A stretch of 64,000 nucleotides of DNA from Phreatobacter cathodiphilus (lineage in GTDB: Bacteria; Pseudomonadota; Alphaproteobacteria; Rhizobiales; Phreatobacteraceae). Both the position numbers and the translations under genes were made by a program. Below the pieces are notes generated by a model. It was not told the DNA's origin and searched no databases. It worked only from the letters and a program-made list of their open reading frames with translations. This document shows, piece by piece, positions 9,160 through 18,156 of the stretch (position 1 is its first letter; every line of letters begins with the position of its first letter). Where the stretch lies: positions 2,410,001 to 2,474,000 of the forward strand of contig NZ_CP027668.1 in NCBI RefSeq assembly GCF_003008515.1, written 5' to 3'.

Positions 9160-10419
9160 ATGGGCGGCATGCAGGACGTGGCGAAGCGGGGTTTTTTCGG
9201 CTGGACGGTGGTCTGGGGCGCTTTCACGCTCGCCGTCTGCGGCTGGGGTCTCGGCTTCTATGGGCCGCCCATCTATCTCCACGTCATCCATCAGACCCGC
9301 GGCTGGCCGCTCGGCCTCGTCGCCGCCGCCGTCACGACCCATTACCTCGCCGGCGCGCTGACGGTCGCCAACCTCCCGGCGCTGCATGCCCGCTGGGGCC
9401 TCGCCCGCGTGACGCGGGCGGGCGCCGTCGCCCTCGCCCTGGGCGTCCTCGGCTGGAGCCTGGCGAGCGCCCCGTGGCAGCTCTTTCTCGCCGCCCTCGT
9501 CAGCGGCCTCGGCTGGGCGACCCTCGGCGCCGCGGCGGTCAACGCCATCGTCGCCCCCTGGTTCTCGCGGAACCGGCCGAAGGCACTCGCCTGGGCCTAT
9601 AACGGCGCCAGCTTCGGCGGCATCCTCATGTCGCCGCTCTGGGTGCTCGCCATCCAGGTCGCAGGCTTTCCGCTCGCCGCCGCGATCATCGCCGCGCTGG
9701 TGATCGCCATCCTCTGGATCCTCGCCGGCCGGGTCTTCGTGCATTCGCCCGGTTCGCTCGGCCAGCGCCCGGACGGCGACGGCGAAGCCGCGGCCGAGGC
9801 CGCCTTAGCGGCGCCCGACCATCCCGCCCTGCCCGCCGCCGCGCTGTGGCGGGACCGCCGCTTCATCAGCCTCGCCGCAGCCACGGCGCTCGGCCTCTTC
9901 GCCCAGGCGGGCCTGCTCGCCCATCTCTTCTCGCTCGTCGTACCGGCTCTGGGGGAAGTCAGGGCCGGCATCGCCATGGCCGCCTCCACCCTCGCGGCCG
10001 TCGCCGGCCGCACCGTCCTCTCCTGGGTGATGCCGGCCGATGCCGACCGCCGACTCGTCGCCGCGGCAAGCTATGCCGTCCAGGTCGCCGGCTGCGGCGC
10101 CCTCCTCCTGTCCCGCGGCACCGATCCCTGGCTGATCTGGAGCGGCGTCGCCCTCTTCGGCCTCGGCATCGGCAATCTCGTCTACCTGCCGCCGCTCATC
10201 GCCCAGACCGAATTCGCCCGCGTGGACGTGCCGCGGGTCGTCGCGCTGACGGCCGCCCTCGGCCAGGGCCTCTATGCCTTCGCTCCCGCCCTGTTCGGCC
10301 TGGTGCGTGAACTCGCCCCGGCGGGTTCCGGGGCGGGAGACGCGCCCTTCGTCCACGGCCTGGCGGCGCTGGTCTTCGTCGCCGCCATCGCGGCGCTGCT
10401 GGCCGGTCGGCCGCGCTGA
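9160..10419 (+). CDS. MFS transporter
   Basis: A 419-residue major facilitator with twelve predicted helices in two halves, joined by a loop near residues 205-225 rich in Glu, Ala and Asp. The start WTVVWGAFTLAVCGWGLGFYGPPIYL resembles oxalate/formate antiporter-like and monocarboxylate MFS carriers (OFA/MCT type), but the substrate is not determinable. The ATG at 9160 follows GGTGGGG; a second ATG three codons later is possible. Upstream sequence in the same frame stays open as far as 8188, but it overlaps the GNAT gene and is not plausible coding. Confidence 0.8.
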   Translation: MGGMQDVAKRGFFGWTVVWGAFTLAVCGWGLGFYGPPIYLHVIHQTRGWPLGLVAAAVTTHYLAGALTVANLPALHARWGLARVTRAGAVALALGVLGWSLASAPWQLFLAALVSGLGWATLGAAAVNAIVAPWFSRNRPKALAWAYNGASFGGILMSPLWVLAIQVAGFPLAAAIIAALVIAILWILAGRVFVHSPGSLGQRPDGDGEAAAEAALAAPDHPALPAAALWRDRRFISLAAATALGLFAQAGLLAHLFSLVVPALGEVRAGIAMAASTLAAVAGRTVLSWVMPADADRRLVAAASYAVQVAGCGALLLSRGTDPWLIWSGVALFGLGIGNLVYLPPLIAQTEFARVDVPRVVALTAALGQGLYAFAPALFGLVRELAPAGSGAGDAPFVHGLAALVFVAAIAALLAGRPR

Positions 10420-10422
10420 GTC

Positions 10423-10911
10423 TCACCAGTGGGGACTGCGCGGGCGGCCGTCGAACAGTTCGGCCATGCGCTCGCGCGTGCCGCGGGTGACGCCCTCCGG
10501 CAGCCCGTCGCGCGGAAAGAACGCCGCCTCCAGGATTTCCCGCGTCGGCACGAAGGGCGAGGTCTGTTCGAAGGCCTCGACCCGGAACAGCGCGACATGG
10601 TCGCGCGGCGATGTCCGGGCGTTGAGGTAGAGCCCGACGAAGGCCGGATCGCCCCGCAGGGCCACATGGGCCTCCTCCCGCAATTCCACCGCCAGCGCCT
10701 CCTCTACCGTCTGGCCGACTTCGACCCCGCCGCCGGGAAAGTGCCAGCCGGGGGTGTAGCTGTGCCGGACGAGCAGGATGCGTCCCCCTGCATCGACGAC
10801 GCAGGCGCGCACCCCCAGCGTCATGCCGCGGGTGAAGCGCCAGTAGAGATGGAGCAAGGGTGTCAGCGGGGAGCGCCGGTCGGGGCTGAGCAGGAACATC
10901 GGCGTTTCCAT
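10423..10911 (-). CDS. Nudix hydrolase, degenerate Nudix box
   Basis: A protein of about 162 residues. The Nudix box spans residues 61-83 and keeps the metal-binding part VELREEAHV, but has Gln at position 67 where the consensus has Glu, Val at 75 for the usual Arg, and His at 82 for Gly. The retained E76, E79 and E80 are the main metal ligands, so activity remains possible. The substrate (nucleoside diphosphate derivative or other) is unknown. Start codons at 10911 (ATG), 10899 (ATG) and 10989 (GTG) are all possible. It ends four bases from the convergent MFS stop. Confidence 0.78.
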   Translation of the reverse strand: METPMFLLSPDRRSPLTPLLHLYWRFTRGMTLGVRACVVDAGGRILLVRHSYTPGWHFPGGGVEVGQTVEEALAVELREEAHVALRGDPAFVGLYLNARTSPRDHVALFRVEAFEQTSPFVPTREILEAAFFPRDGLPEGVTRGTRERMAELFDGRPRSPHW

Positions 10912-11071
10912 CACTGTCGCGAATGAAACATTGCGGAACCATGAAGGACCGCGATCAAAAATGCATGGCTGGCCTTGCGGCGCAAGCACTTCAAAAGGGC
11001 GGCCTCGAAGCCTATTTCCGCATCATGTTGCGCTGCACACTTGGGCAGCGCGCCCAATTCGGGAGCGTTCC

Positions 11072-11194
11072 ATGCTCATTTCCCTCCTCACCTCGCTGTT
11101 GAAGCGTCGTCCGACCTTCCACTGGCAGCCTTCGCTCGAGATCCGTGACGGCGCCACCGCCGCCGCCCTCGGCATCTGGTACGCCCGCAGCTGA
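11072..11194 (+). CDS. possible 40-residue small protein
   Basis: A short reading frame with GGGAGCG just before its ATG. The product starts with a short amphipathic segment (LISLLTSLLKRR) and ends at a tyrosine-rich tail, with no known domain. It lies alone between the divergent Nudix gene and the metallophosphoesterase. Only the ribosome binding site and codon pattern support it; it may be spurious. Confidence 0.35.
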   Translation: MLISLLTSLLKRRPTFHWQPSLEIRDGATAAALGIWYARS

Positions 11195-11269
11195 GCCGCA
11201 CCCGTCTCTGACCGCGCTCCCTACGGGGCCGCTGGACAGGCACCGCACCGCTCACGCATAGGGTGAGGC

Positions 11270-12118
11270 ATGTTCCGCCTCGCCCATCTCTCCGACCCGC
11301 ATATCGGCCCGCTGCCGGAACCCGGCTGGCGGGCGCTGATGAACAAGCGCCTGACCGGCTATCTCAACTGGCGGCGCAACCGCGCGACCCATCACCGGAT
11401 GGACGTTCTCGACCGGCTGCTCGACGACGTCGTCCGCGCTGGGGTGGACCATGTCGCGGTCACCGGCGACCTCATCAATCTCGGCCTCCCCGATGAATAT
11501 ACGGCCGCCCGGACGCTGCTCTGGCGCATCGGGCCGCCGGAGCGGGTCAGCTTCGTGCCGGGCAATCACGACGCCTATATGCGCGAGACGGTGCCCGGCA
11601 TCGTCCATCACTGGCGGCCCTGGTTTCTCGGTGACGGCGTCGCCGAGACGGACGGCGGCTATGCCTTCCCCTACACGCGGGTGCGCGGGCCCGTGGCCCT
11701 CGTCGGCGTCAACAGCGGGGTGCCGACGCCGCCCTTCCTGGCAACCGGCCTCCTCGGGCACCGGCAGATCGCGGCGCTCGCGGACGAGCTGGAGACGCTT
11801 GGCCGGCAGGGCCTCGCCCGCCTCGTCCTCATCCACCACCCGCCCTTCGAGATCGGCTTCCAGAAGCGCCTCGGCGACCACCGGGAGCTCGCGGCCATGC
11901 TGGCGAAGGTCGGCGCTGAGGCGGTGCTCCACGGCCATACCCACCAGGGCACACTGCGCGAGATCCGCGGGCCGGCCGGCCCCATTCCGGTCATAGGCGT
12001 GCCCTCGGCCTCCGCCGCGCCGGGCGGGCGGGCCGAGCCGGCCGCCTGGAACCTCGTGACCGTGAAAGGCGAGCCCGGCGCCTTTCAGGTTGCGGTGGAG
12101 CGGCGCCCCGTCGCCTGA
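11270..12118 (+). CDS. calcineurin-type metallophosphoesterase
   Basis: A 282-residue phosphoesterase with all the dinuclear metal motifs in order: SDPHIG near residue 8 (D-x-H), GDLINL, GNHDAY and HGHTHQG. The arrangement is that of class III cyclic-nucleotide phosphodiesterases and related CpdA-like enzymes, but true substrates in this family vary widely. No signal peptide is visible, so it should be cytoplasmic. GGTGAGGC precedes the ATG. A 9-base hairpin follows the stop codon and separates it from the convergent fliJ. Confidence 0.85.
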   Translation: MFRLAHLSDPHIGPLPEPGWRALMNKRLTGYLNWRRNRATHHRMDVLDRLLDDVVRAGVDHVAVTGDLINLGLPDEYTAARTLLWRIGPPERVSFVPGNHDAYMRETVPGIVHHWRPWFLGDGVAETDGGYAFPYTRVRGPVALVGVNSGVPTPPFLATGLLGHRQIAALADELETLGRQGLARLVLIHHPPFEIGFQKRLGDHRELAAMLAKVGAEAVLHGHTHQGTLREIRGPAGPIPVIGVPSASAAPGGRAEPAAWNLVTVKGEPGAFQVAVERRPVA

Positions 12119-12134
12119 CCTTCTGGACATGCGA

Positions 12135-12158
12135 AAGGCGCGGCTTTCACCGCGCCTT
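12135..12158. terminator. hairpin between convergent genes
   Basis: AAGGCGCGG (12135-12143) pairs perfectly with CCGCGCCTT (12150-12158) around a 6-base loop. The T-run is minimal on the plus strand. Its place between the convergent phosphoesterase and fliJ genes suggests a two-way terminator. Confidence 0.5.
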
Positions 12159-12184
12159 GCGCAAACCCGCCATATCCCGGCGTC

Positions 12185-12604
12185 TCAAGCGCCGAGATAG
12201 GCGCCACGTCTGGAAAGACCGATGCGGTCCATTTCCGCCTGCTCGCGCACCGCGTCGGCGGCACGGTCGCGGGCGCTCTCGCGCTCGTCGAGGATCTCGA
12301 CCTTCTTCAGCTCCTCGAAGGCCTCGGCGAGCGCCGCCTTGGCGTCGTCGAGCTGGCCCTTCAGTTCGCCTGCCGAGCCCATGAGATTGTCGCGCCGCTG
12401 GCGCGCCGCCTTGGCATAGGTCGGATAGGCGTAGTGCGCCGGGTCATGCACATTGGCCCGGGTCTGCTCGGCCACGATCTCACGGTCGAGTTCGTTCGCC
12501 ATGCGCTCGAACTCGGCGATCATCATCTCGATCTGCGCGACCTGGCGGCGCTTTTCGTCGACCTGAAAGCGCTTCAGGCGGATCAACGTCTCTCGCGACT
12601 TCAT
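12185..12604 (-). CDS. fliJ: flagellar export protein FliJ
   Basis: A 139-residue, highly charged, almost entirely alpha-helical protein with heptad spacing along its length, typical of FliJ. FliJ is the coiled-coil stalk that couples the FliI ATPase ring to the FlhA gate of the flagellar type III export apparatus. The identification rests on this form, on the start MKSRETLIRLKRFQ, which is typical of alphaproteobacterial FliJ, and on fliI lying directly upstream on the same strand. The ATG follows GGGAG. The gap of about 205 bases between fliI and fliJ is unusually wide for this pair. Confidence 0.82.
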   Translation of the reverse strand: MKSRETLIRLKRFQVDEKRRQVAQIEMMIAEFERMANELDREIVAEQTRANVHDPAHYAYPTYAKAARQRRDNLMGSAGELKGQLDDAKAALAEAFEELKKVEILDERESARDRAADAVREQAEMDRIGLSRRGAYLGA

Positions 12605-12790
12605 CGACTCGTACTCCCAGAAGTCCCCTTATTCCGCGGGACACACACATGCCCCACGGTCGTCCGCGGCACCCGGAAGCCGGCTGCCTTACCCCTAATG
12701 AAAACTGAAGCTAGGCCCACGAGGTTGAGATTCCGTTTCCGGAAAGCACGATTCATGGTAAACAAGCGTTCATAAGTCGCGCCATTCATT

Positions 12791-12803
12791 GGGGAATTTC
12801 CCC
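12791..12803. repeat. GGGGAATTTCCCC palindrome
   Basis: A 13-base near-perfect palindrome in the fliI-fliJ gap, seven bases after the fliI stop codon. It could be an operator or chance; no T-run follows. Confidence 0.3.
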
Positions 12804-12809
12804 GACCCA

Positions 12810-14168
12810 TCACGCCGACGCACCGTCCAGGATCTGGGCGAGCCGGCGATAGCCCTCGCCGATATGGGCGACCTCCTCCTTGCGCTGGCCGAGAAAGGCC
12901 TCCAGCGCCGGCTGCAGGCGGATCGCCTCGTCGACCTCGGCGGAGGAGCCCTGGCGATAGGCGCCGAGCCGGATCAGCTCCTCCATGTCGGCATAGGTGG
13001 CGAGGGTCCGCTTGGCCTTCTGGATCACCGGCCAGTATTGCGGATCGGCCGAGCGCGGCATGGTGCGCGACACGCTCTTCAGCACGTTGATGGCGGGATA
13101 GCGCCCGCGCTCGGCGATGGAGCGCTCCATGACGATATGGCCGTCGAGAATGCCGCGCACCGCGTCCGCCACCGGTTCGTTGTGGTCGTCGCCGTCGACC
13201 AGCACGGTGAAGATGGCGGTGATGGCGCCCTCCCCCGGACCCGGCCCGGCGCGTTCCAGCAGCCGCGGCAGTTCGGAGAAGACGGTGGGCGTATAGCCCT
13301 TGGCGGTGGGCGGCTCGCCGGCGGAGAGGCCGATCTCGCGCTGAGCCATGGCGAAGCGCGTCACCGAATCCATCATCAGCATGACCTGCTGGTCCATATC
13401 GCGGAAATATTCGGCGATGGACAGGGTGAGATAGGCCGCCTGCTTGCGCATCAGTGCCGGCTCGTCCGAGGTCGCGACGACGACGACGGAGCGGGCGAGG
13501 CCCTCCGCGCCGAGATCCTCCTGCAGGAACTCCTGCACCTCGCGGCCGCGTTCGCCGATCAGCCCGATCACCGAGACGTCGGCCTCGACGTTGCGGGCGA
13601 TCATCGACAGCAGCACCGACTTGCCAACGCCGGAGCCGGCGAAGATGCCCATGCGCTGGCCCCGGCAGCAGGTGAGGAAGGTGTTGAGCGCCCTCACCCC
13701 GAGGTCGAGCGGGGCGCCGACGCGCCGGCGCGTGTGGGCCGAGGGCGGATCGGCGCGGAACGGCATGGGAAAGCCGCCCTGCGGCAGCGGGCCCTTGCCG
13801 TCGATAGGCTCACCCAGCGCATTGACCACCCGGCCGAGCCAGCCCTGGCTGGGCCTCACCGCAGCGGGGGCCAGCGACACCATGGCCTTGCAGCCGCGTC
13901 TGACGCCCTCGAGCCCGGCGAAGGGCATGAGCAGCGCCTGGTCGCCGGCAAAGCCCACGACCTCACAAGGGATCGGCCGGGAGCCCGTCTCCACCGTGAC
14001 CCGCGCGCCGACCGACATGGCGTGGATCGGCCCCGCCGCCTCGATCATCAGGCCGCGCACGCCCGAGACGCGGCCGTAGATGGAGACGGAATCGATGTCG
14101 GCGATGTGGTCGGCGAGGGCGCGCATGAATGAGAAATCCGTGACGGGCCCCCACATTCCCGCCGTCAT
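12810..14168 (-). CDS. fliI: flagellum-specific ATP synthase FliI
   Basis: The ATPase of the flagellar type III export apparatus, related to F1 beta subunits. Walker A is GSGVGKS, followed by [15 protein letters not shown]; Walker B is [10 protein letters not shown]; the C-terminal helical domain has the usual QLEEL-like arrangement. Length is 452 residues from the ATG at 14168, within the family range. An ATG at 14126 (438 residues) is equally plausible because no start has a strong ribosome binding site. It is divergent from ctrA, and a CtrA-like box lies 115-130 bases upstream, which fits the early-class flagellar genes CtrA controls in Caulobacter. Confidence 0.95.
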   Translation of the reverse strand: MTAGMWGPVTDFSFMRALADHIADIDSVSIYGRVSGVRGLMIEAAGPIHAMSVGARVTVETGSRPIPCEVVGFAGDQALLMPFAGLEGVRRGCKAMVSLAPAAVRPSQGWLGRVVNALGEPIDGKGPLPQGGFPMPFRADPPSAHTRRRVGAPLDLGVRALNTFLTCCRGQRMGIFAGSGVGKSVLLSMIARNVEADVSVIGLIGERGREVQEFLQEDLGAEGLARSVVVVATSDEPALMRKQAAYLTLSIAEYFRDMDQQVMLMMDSVTRFAMAQREIGLSAGEPPTAKGYTPTVFSELPRLLERAGPGPGEGAITAIFTVLVDGDDHNEPVADAVRGILDGHIVMERSIAERGRYPAINVLKSVSRTMPRSADPQYWPVIQKAKRTLATYADMEELIRLGAYRQGSSAEVDEAIRLQPALEAFLGQRKEEVAHIGEGYRRLAQILDGASA

Positions 14169-14282
14169 GGTCAATGAAGCGTTAACGGACGGGCTCCGGT
14201 AAACACCATGCGGCAGATTTTGCCGGGTCCGCCGCCGCCCGCTACCAACGATGTGGCGAATTGCGAGGATCCCCCGGCAATC

Positions 14283-14298
14283 TTTACCCGCCGTTAAC
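14283..14298. promoter_or_regulatory. CtrA-like box TTTA-N7-TTAAC
   Basis: TTTA, seven bases, TTAAC matches the CtrA consensus TTAA-N7-TTAAC with one mismatch. The right half is extended to TTAACCATG, a half-site form seen in rhizobial CtrA targets. It lies between fliI and ctrA and could serve either gene. Confidence 0.6.
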
Positions 14299-14468
14299 CA
14301 TGACCCCGGTAGAACCTGCCCATCGTCAGCGCCTGTCCCTTCCCCGGAGAGCTGCCGATTGGGGCCCCTTGCCGCCGCGATGGGCCCGAAAAGCCGCCGA
14401 AGTTTAACGATCACGGGCCAATGCGAGTCAAAGTAAAGGCAACCGGCGCCCGCATTGCGCCCTCGCGG

Positions 14469-14484
14469 GTAACCCTTCCTTAAC
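14469..14484. promoter_or_regulatory. CtrA-like box GTAA-N7-TTAAC
   Basis: GTAA, seven bases, TTAAC: a second one-mismatch match to the CtrA consensus in the same intergenic region. A further TTAA follows at 14493. It lies about 360 bases upstream of the ctrA start, consistent with a distal, autoregulated promoter. Confidence 0.55.
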
Positions 14485-14616
14485 CCGCCCCGTTAATGAT
14501 CCCTATCAGCCGATTAAAGGCATCCGCGGCCGCCGAGGGTTCATTTGGAACGACCCACGATGGGCCCTGGCCGCGGGATGGCAGGAACCGGAGACGACGA
14601 GACGGCCGAAATGGTC

Positions 14617-14715
14617 GATTCGGCAGAGGGTTGGAGTGAGTCGCAGAAATATTTTGCGAGGACTCTTGCCCCTGCGAATCACAGTTTGTTAACCATTAGG
14701 GCGTAACGTCGAATC
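14617..14715. promoter_or_regulatory. ctrA promoter region with five GANTC sites
   Basis: GANTC, the CcrM methylation site, occurs at 14617, 14638, 14661, 14676 and 14711, five times in 99 bases, with a sixth upstream at 14425. At this base composition about one per 340 bases would be expected. A TTAACCAT half-site (14689-14696) lies inside the cluster. In Caulobacter, methylation state of a GANTC site controls a ctrA promoter, so similar control is a reasonable inference. The rest of 14169-14840 holds no reading frame I would call a gene. Confidence 0.6.
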
Positions 14716-14840
14716 AGTGAACGGGGACGGATCCCAAGCGCCCTCCGCGCGGCGGCGGAGGCACGGGATCGCTTTGCCGAGCGGCTGTTTCGTCATCTGT
14801 GGCGGAATGGCCGGTTTTGGGTCAGCGGAAGGGGATGGGC

Positions 14841-15542
14841 ATGCGCGTTCTGTTGATCGAAGATGACAGCGCCACCGCGAAGAGCATCGAACTGATGCTC
14901 AAGTCCGAGAGCTTCAACGTCTACACGACGGACCTCGGCGAGGAAGGCATCGACCTCGGCAAGCTCTACGACTACGACATCATTCTTCTTGACCTCAACC
15001 TTCCCGACATGTCGGGCTACGAAGTGCTGAAGTCGCTTCGGGTCGCCAAGGTCAAGACGCCGATCCTGATTCTCTCCGGTCTCGCCGGCATCGAGGACAA
15101 GGTGCGCGGCCTCGGTTTCGGCGCCGACGATTATCTGACCAAGCCCTTCCACAAGGACGAGCTCGTCGCCCGCATCCACGCCATCGTGCGCCGCTCCAAG
15201 GGCCACGCCCAGTCGGTCATCACCACCGGCGACCTGCTGGTCAACCTGGACCAGAAGACGGTCGAGGTCTCCGGCCAGCGCGTCCACCTGACCGGCAAGG
15301 AGTACCAGATGCTGGAGCTCCTCTCGCTGCGCAAGGGCACGACCCTGACCAAGGAAATGTTCCTCAACCACCTCTATGGCGGCATGGACGAGCCCGAGCT
15401 GAAGATCATCGACGTCTTCATCTGCAAGCTGCGCAAGAAGCTCGCCAACGCCTCCGACGGCAAGAACTACATCGAGACGGTCTGGGGCCGCGGCTACGTG
15501 CTGCGCGAGCCCAACGAGGCCGAGGAGCGCATCCCCGCCTGA
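14841..15542 (+). CDS. ctrA: cell-cycle response regulator CtrA
   Basis: The master cell-cycle regulator of alphaproteobacteria, 233 residues, OmpR-type. The receiver domain (residues 1-115) has acidic residues at 8-9 and the phosphate acceptor D51 in [11 protein letters not shown]. The C-terminal winged helix contains the near-invariant CtrA stretches [19 protein letters not shown] and [20 protein letters not shown]. The ATG at 14841 follows GGAAGGGG and matches the usual MRVLLIEDD start. Phosphorylated via CckA and ChpT (chpT is at 35158-35814), CtrA controls division, DNA methylation and flagellar genes. A rho-independent terminator follows at 15658. Confidence 0.98.
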   Translation: MRVLLIEDDSATAKSIELMLKSESFNVYTTDLGEEGIDLGKLYDYDIILLDLNLPDMSGYEVLKSLRVAKVKTPILILSGLAGIEDKVRGLGFGADDYLTKPFHKDELVARIHAIVRRSKGHAQSVITTGDLLVNLDQKTVEVSGQRVHLTGKEYQMLELLSLRKGTTLTKEMFLNHLYGGMDEPELKIIDVFICKLRKKLANASDGKNYIETVWGRGYVLREPNEAEERIPA

Positions 15543-15657
15543 GCGGGCGCGGCGCAATAATTTCGCCGCAACCACGTCACAAGCCCGTCACCACCGACTG
15601 GCAAACAGCATACCGATAGTCTGGCGAGTACGGATGAAATGCCGCCAGACGACGAGG

Positions 15658-15687
15658 GCCCCGCCGGGAAACCGCGCGGGGCTTTTT
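15658..15687 (+). terminator. rho-independent terminator of ctrA
   Basis: GCCCCGC (15658-15664) pairs with GCGGGGC (15676-15682) and is followed directly by TTTTT. It lies 115 bases after the ctrA stop codon, in its orientation. Confidence 0.8.
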
Positions 15688-15746
15688 GTCGTCTCGGGGC
15701 CGGCGGCGGCACCTGACAGGGCACGATCCGCCGACGCCCCCCGCCG

Positions 15747-16229
15747 TCAATAGGGCGTGCCGTCCTTGTGGGTGAACACCCAGCGGCCGTCCGGCGCCAG
15801 GGTGGCGGCGATGTCGTCGTCCGGATAGGTCACCACGTCGTCGGGGCTGCGGTCGCCGATCTCCAGATAGCTCGCCTCCCCCGCCGAGCGGTTGGCGAGG
15901 TGATGGGCCGTGCCGCCTTTCGGAAAGCCGGCGCACATGCCGGACGTGAGGCGCGTCTCCCCCGCATCGGTGACGAGGATGATCTCGCCTTCCACCACGT
16001 AGATGAACTCGTCCTGGGTCGTGTGGCGGTGGTGGAGCGCCGACACGCCGCCGGGCGCGAGCGTCGTCAGGTTCACCCCGAAATTGGTCAGGCCGAAGAG
16101 GTGGCCGAGCTGGCGCTTGGATCGACCCGCCATGCGGGAGAAGAATGGCTCGGGATAATTGGAGGGCTTGGTGCGCGGCGGAACATCGGTGGCGCGCACG
16201 GCGTTGGGCCGTGAATGCGTGTCGGTCAT
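15747..16229 (-). CDS. cupin domain protein
   Basis: A 160-residue single-domain cupin. The metal-binding motif 1 reads HHRHTTQDEFIYVVEGE (G-x5-HxH-x3,4-E-x6-G type), and motif 2 is represented by GFPKGGTAHHLAN. The start at 16229 is fixed by GGAGG just upstream; an upstream in-frame extension to 16367 has no ribosome binding site. Cupins of this size are often small-molecule isomerases, dioxygenases or sensors; no substrate can be assigned. It converges with ctrA and is divergent from cysK, with 235 bases of spacer containing no gene. Confidence 0.8.
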   Translation of the reverse strand: MTDTHSRPNAVRATDVPPRTKPSNYPEPFFSRMAGRSKRQLGHLFGLTNFGVNLTTLAPGGVSALHHRHTTQDEFIYVVEGEIILVTDAGETRLTSGMCAGFPKGGTAHHLANRSAGEASYLEIGDRSPDDVVTYPDDDIAATLAPDGRWVFTHKDGTPY

Positions 16230-16464
16230 GGACGAACCTCCTCGACCACGAATGTGGCGGCGGCTGCCGCTGGCGTCGAGAAGCCGCAGGGAAGACCACC
16301 CATGCGAGAGACGGACCTGCTCCGCCGCACCGAATCGAGATGAAATCCTTCCAAGAAGCCCCGCCATGGAGAAACAGTCGCCCTTATTTGGTGATGACAG
16401 GCCTGTCTCGTAGAAATTCCTTCTTATGGGGGCTAGATTTGGGGCCTAGCAGAGGGAGCCCTCC

Positions 16465-17442
<978 letters not shown>

Positions 17443-17461
17443 GCGCGCCCTTCCCTGCCGG

Positions 17462-18082
17462 CTATTCGGTCGGCAGGCCGAAAGGCAGCGAATCCACGGC
17501 ACCGCCCGGTGGCAGGATCTGTTCCAGCCGCCAGCGGCCATGGGCTGCCTGCACCATGCGGAACACGACGGGCGACCGGTAGGCCTGCAGCGGCACCGAA
17601 AACTCCACTTTGCCGTCCGTCAGCTGGATTCGGTTGCCGAGCCGCGGCATGTTGGCAGGCGACATGTCCTCCGGCATGCCCGCGAGATTGAGCGGCATGA
17701 GATCGAGTCGCCGCGCCACGGTCATGGCGTGGGCGAAGACGAAACTGATGTCCGTCTGGTCCATCTGGCTGGGGGCGGGGATCATCTCGGCCGCGTGCAT
17801 GTAGGCGCTGGAGGCCGGCACACGCGCCACCCGGCTGAGATCGAACCGCGCGAGATGGGTGTAGAAGGCGGTCTGGCTGATGGGCGTCAGCACCCAGAAG
17901 GCCGTGACGTAATCGCCGCGGCGATAGGCGGTCAGGAAGGTGCGCAGCGCCGATTCCGGCGTCTTCAGATCGAGCCGGTCATAGGCGGCGCTGCCGCTCG
18001 ACGGCGCCGGCCGCTGTGCAGCGGCAGGGGCGGCGGCGAAGAGGACGCAGGCCAAAACCGCGCCGCGCAGAGACCACCGCAT
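17462..18082 (-). CDS. secreted protein of unknown function (DUF4864-like)
   Basis: A 206-residue protein with a signal peptide (hydrophobic about residues 8-20, cleavage near AAAQ). The mature part has an NTF2-like look, with TPESALRTFLTAYRRGDYVTAFWVLTP near residue 43, a pattern seen in DUF4864 and related secreted proteins, and ends in a basic/aromatic strand RWRLEQILPP. The start is the ATG at 18082, preceded by GGAGGG. Function is unknown. Its stop codon lies 20 bases from the convergent cysK stop. Confidence 0.7.
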   Translation of the reverse strand: MRWSLRGAVLACVLFAAAPAAAQRPAPSSGSAAYDRLDLKTPESALRTFLTAYRRGDYVTAFWVLTPISQTAFYTHLARFDLSRVARVPASSAYMHAAEMIPAPSQMDQTDISFVFAHAMTVARRLDLMPLNLAGMPEDMSPANMPRLGNRIQLTDGKVEFSVPLQAYRSPVVFRMVQAAHGRWRLEQILPPGGAVDSLPFGLPTE

Positions 18083-18156
18083 GCAACCCTCCGATTCGGA
18101 TGGCATCGAGCGTGCAGCAGCCGCCGGTATTTGTCATCTGCGTCGGCGACGCCTCC

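Noticed and set aside
12601-12813. A 70-codon minus-strand frame in the fliI-fliJ gap
   Set aside because: No ribosome binding site or known motif; it overlaps both flagellar genes at its ends.
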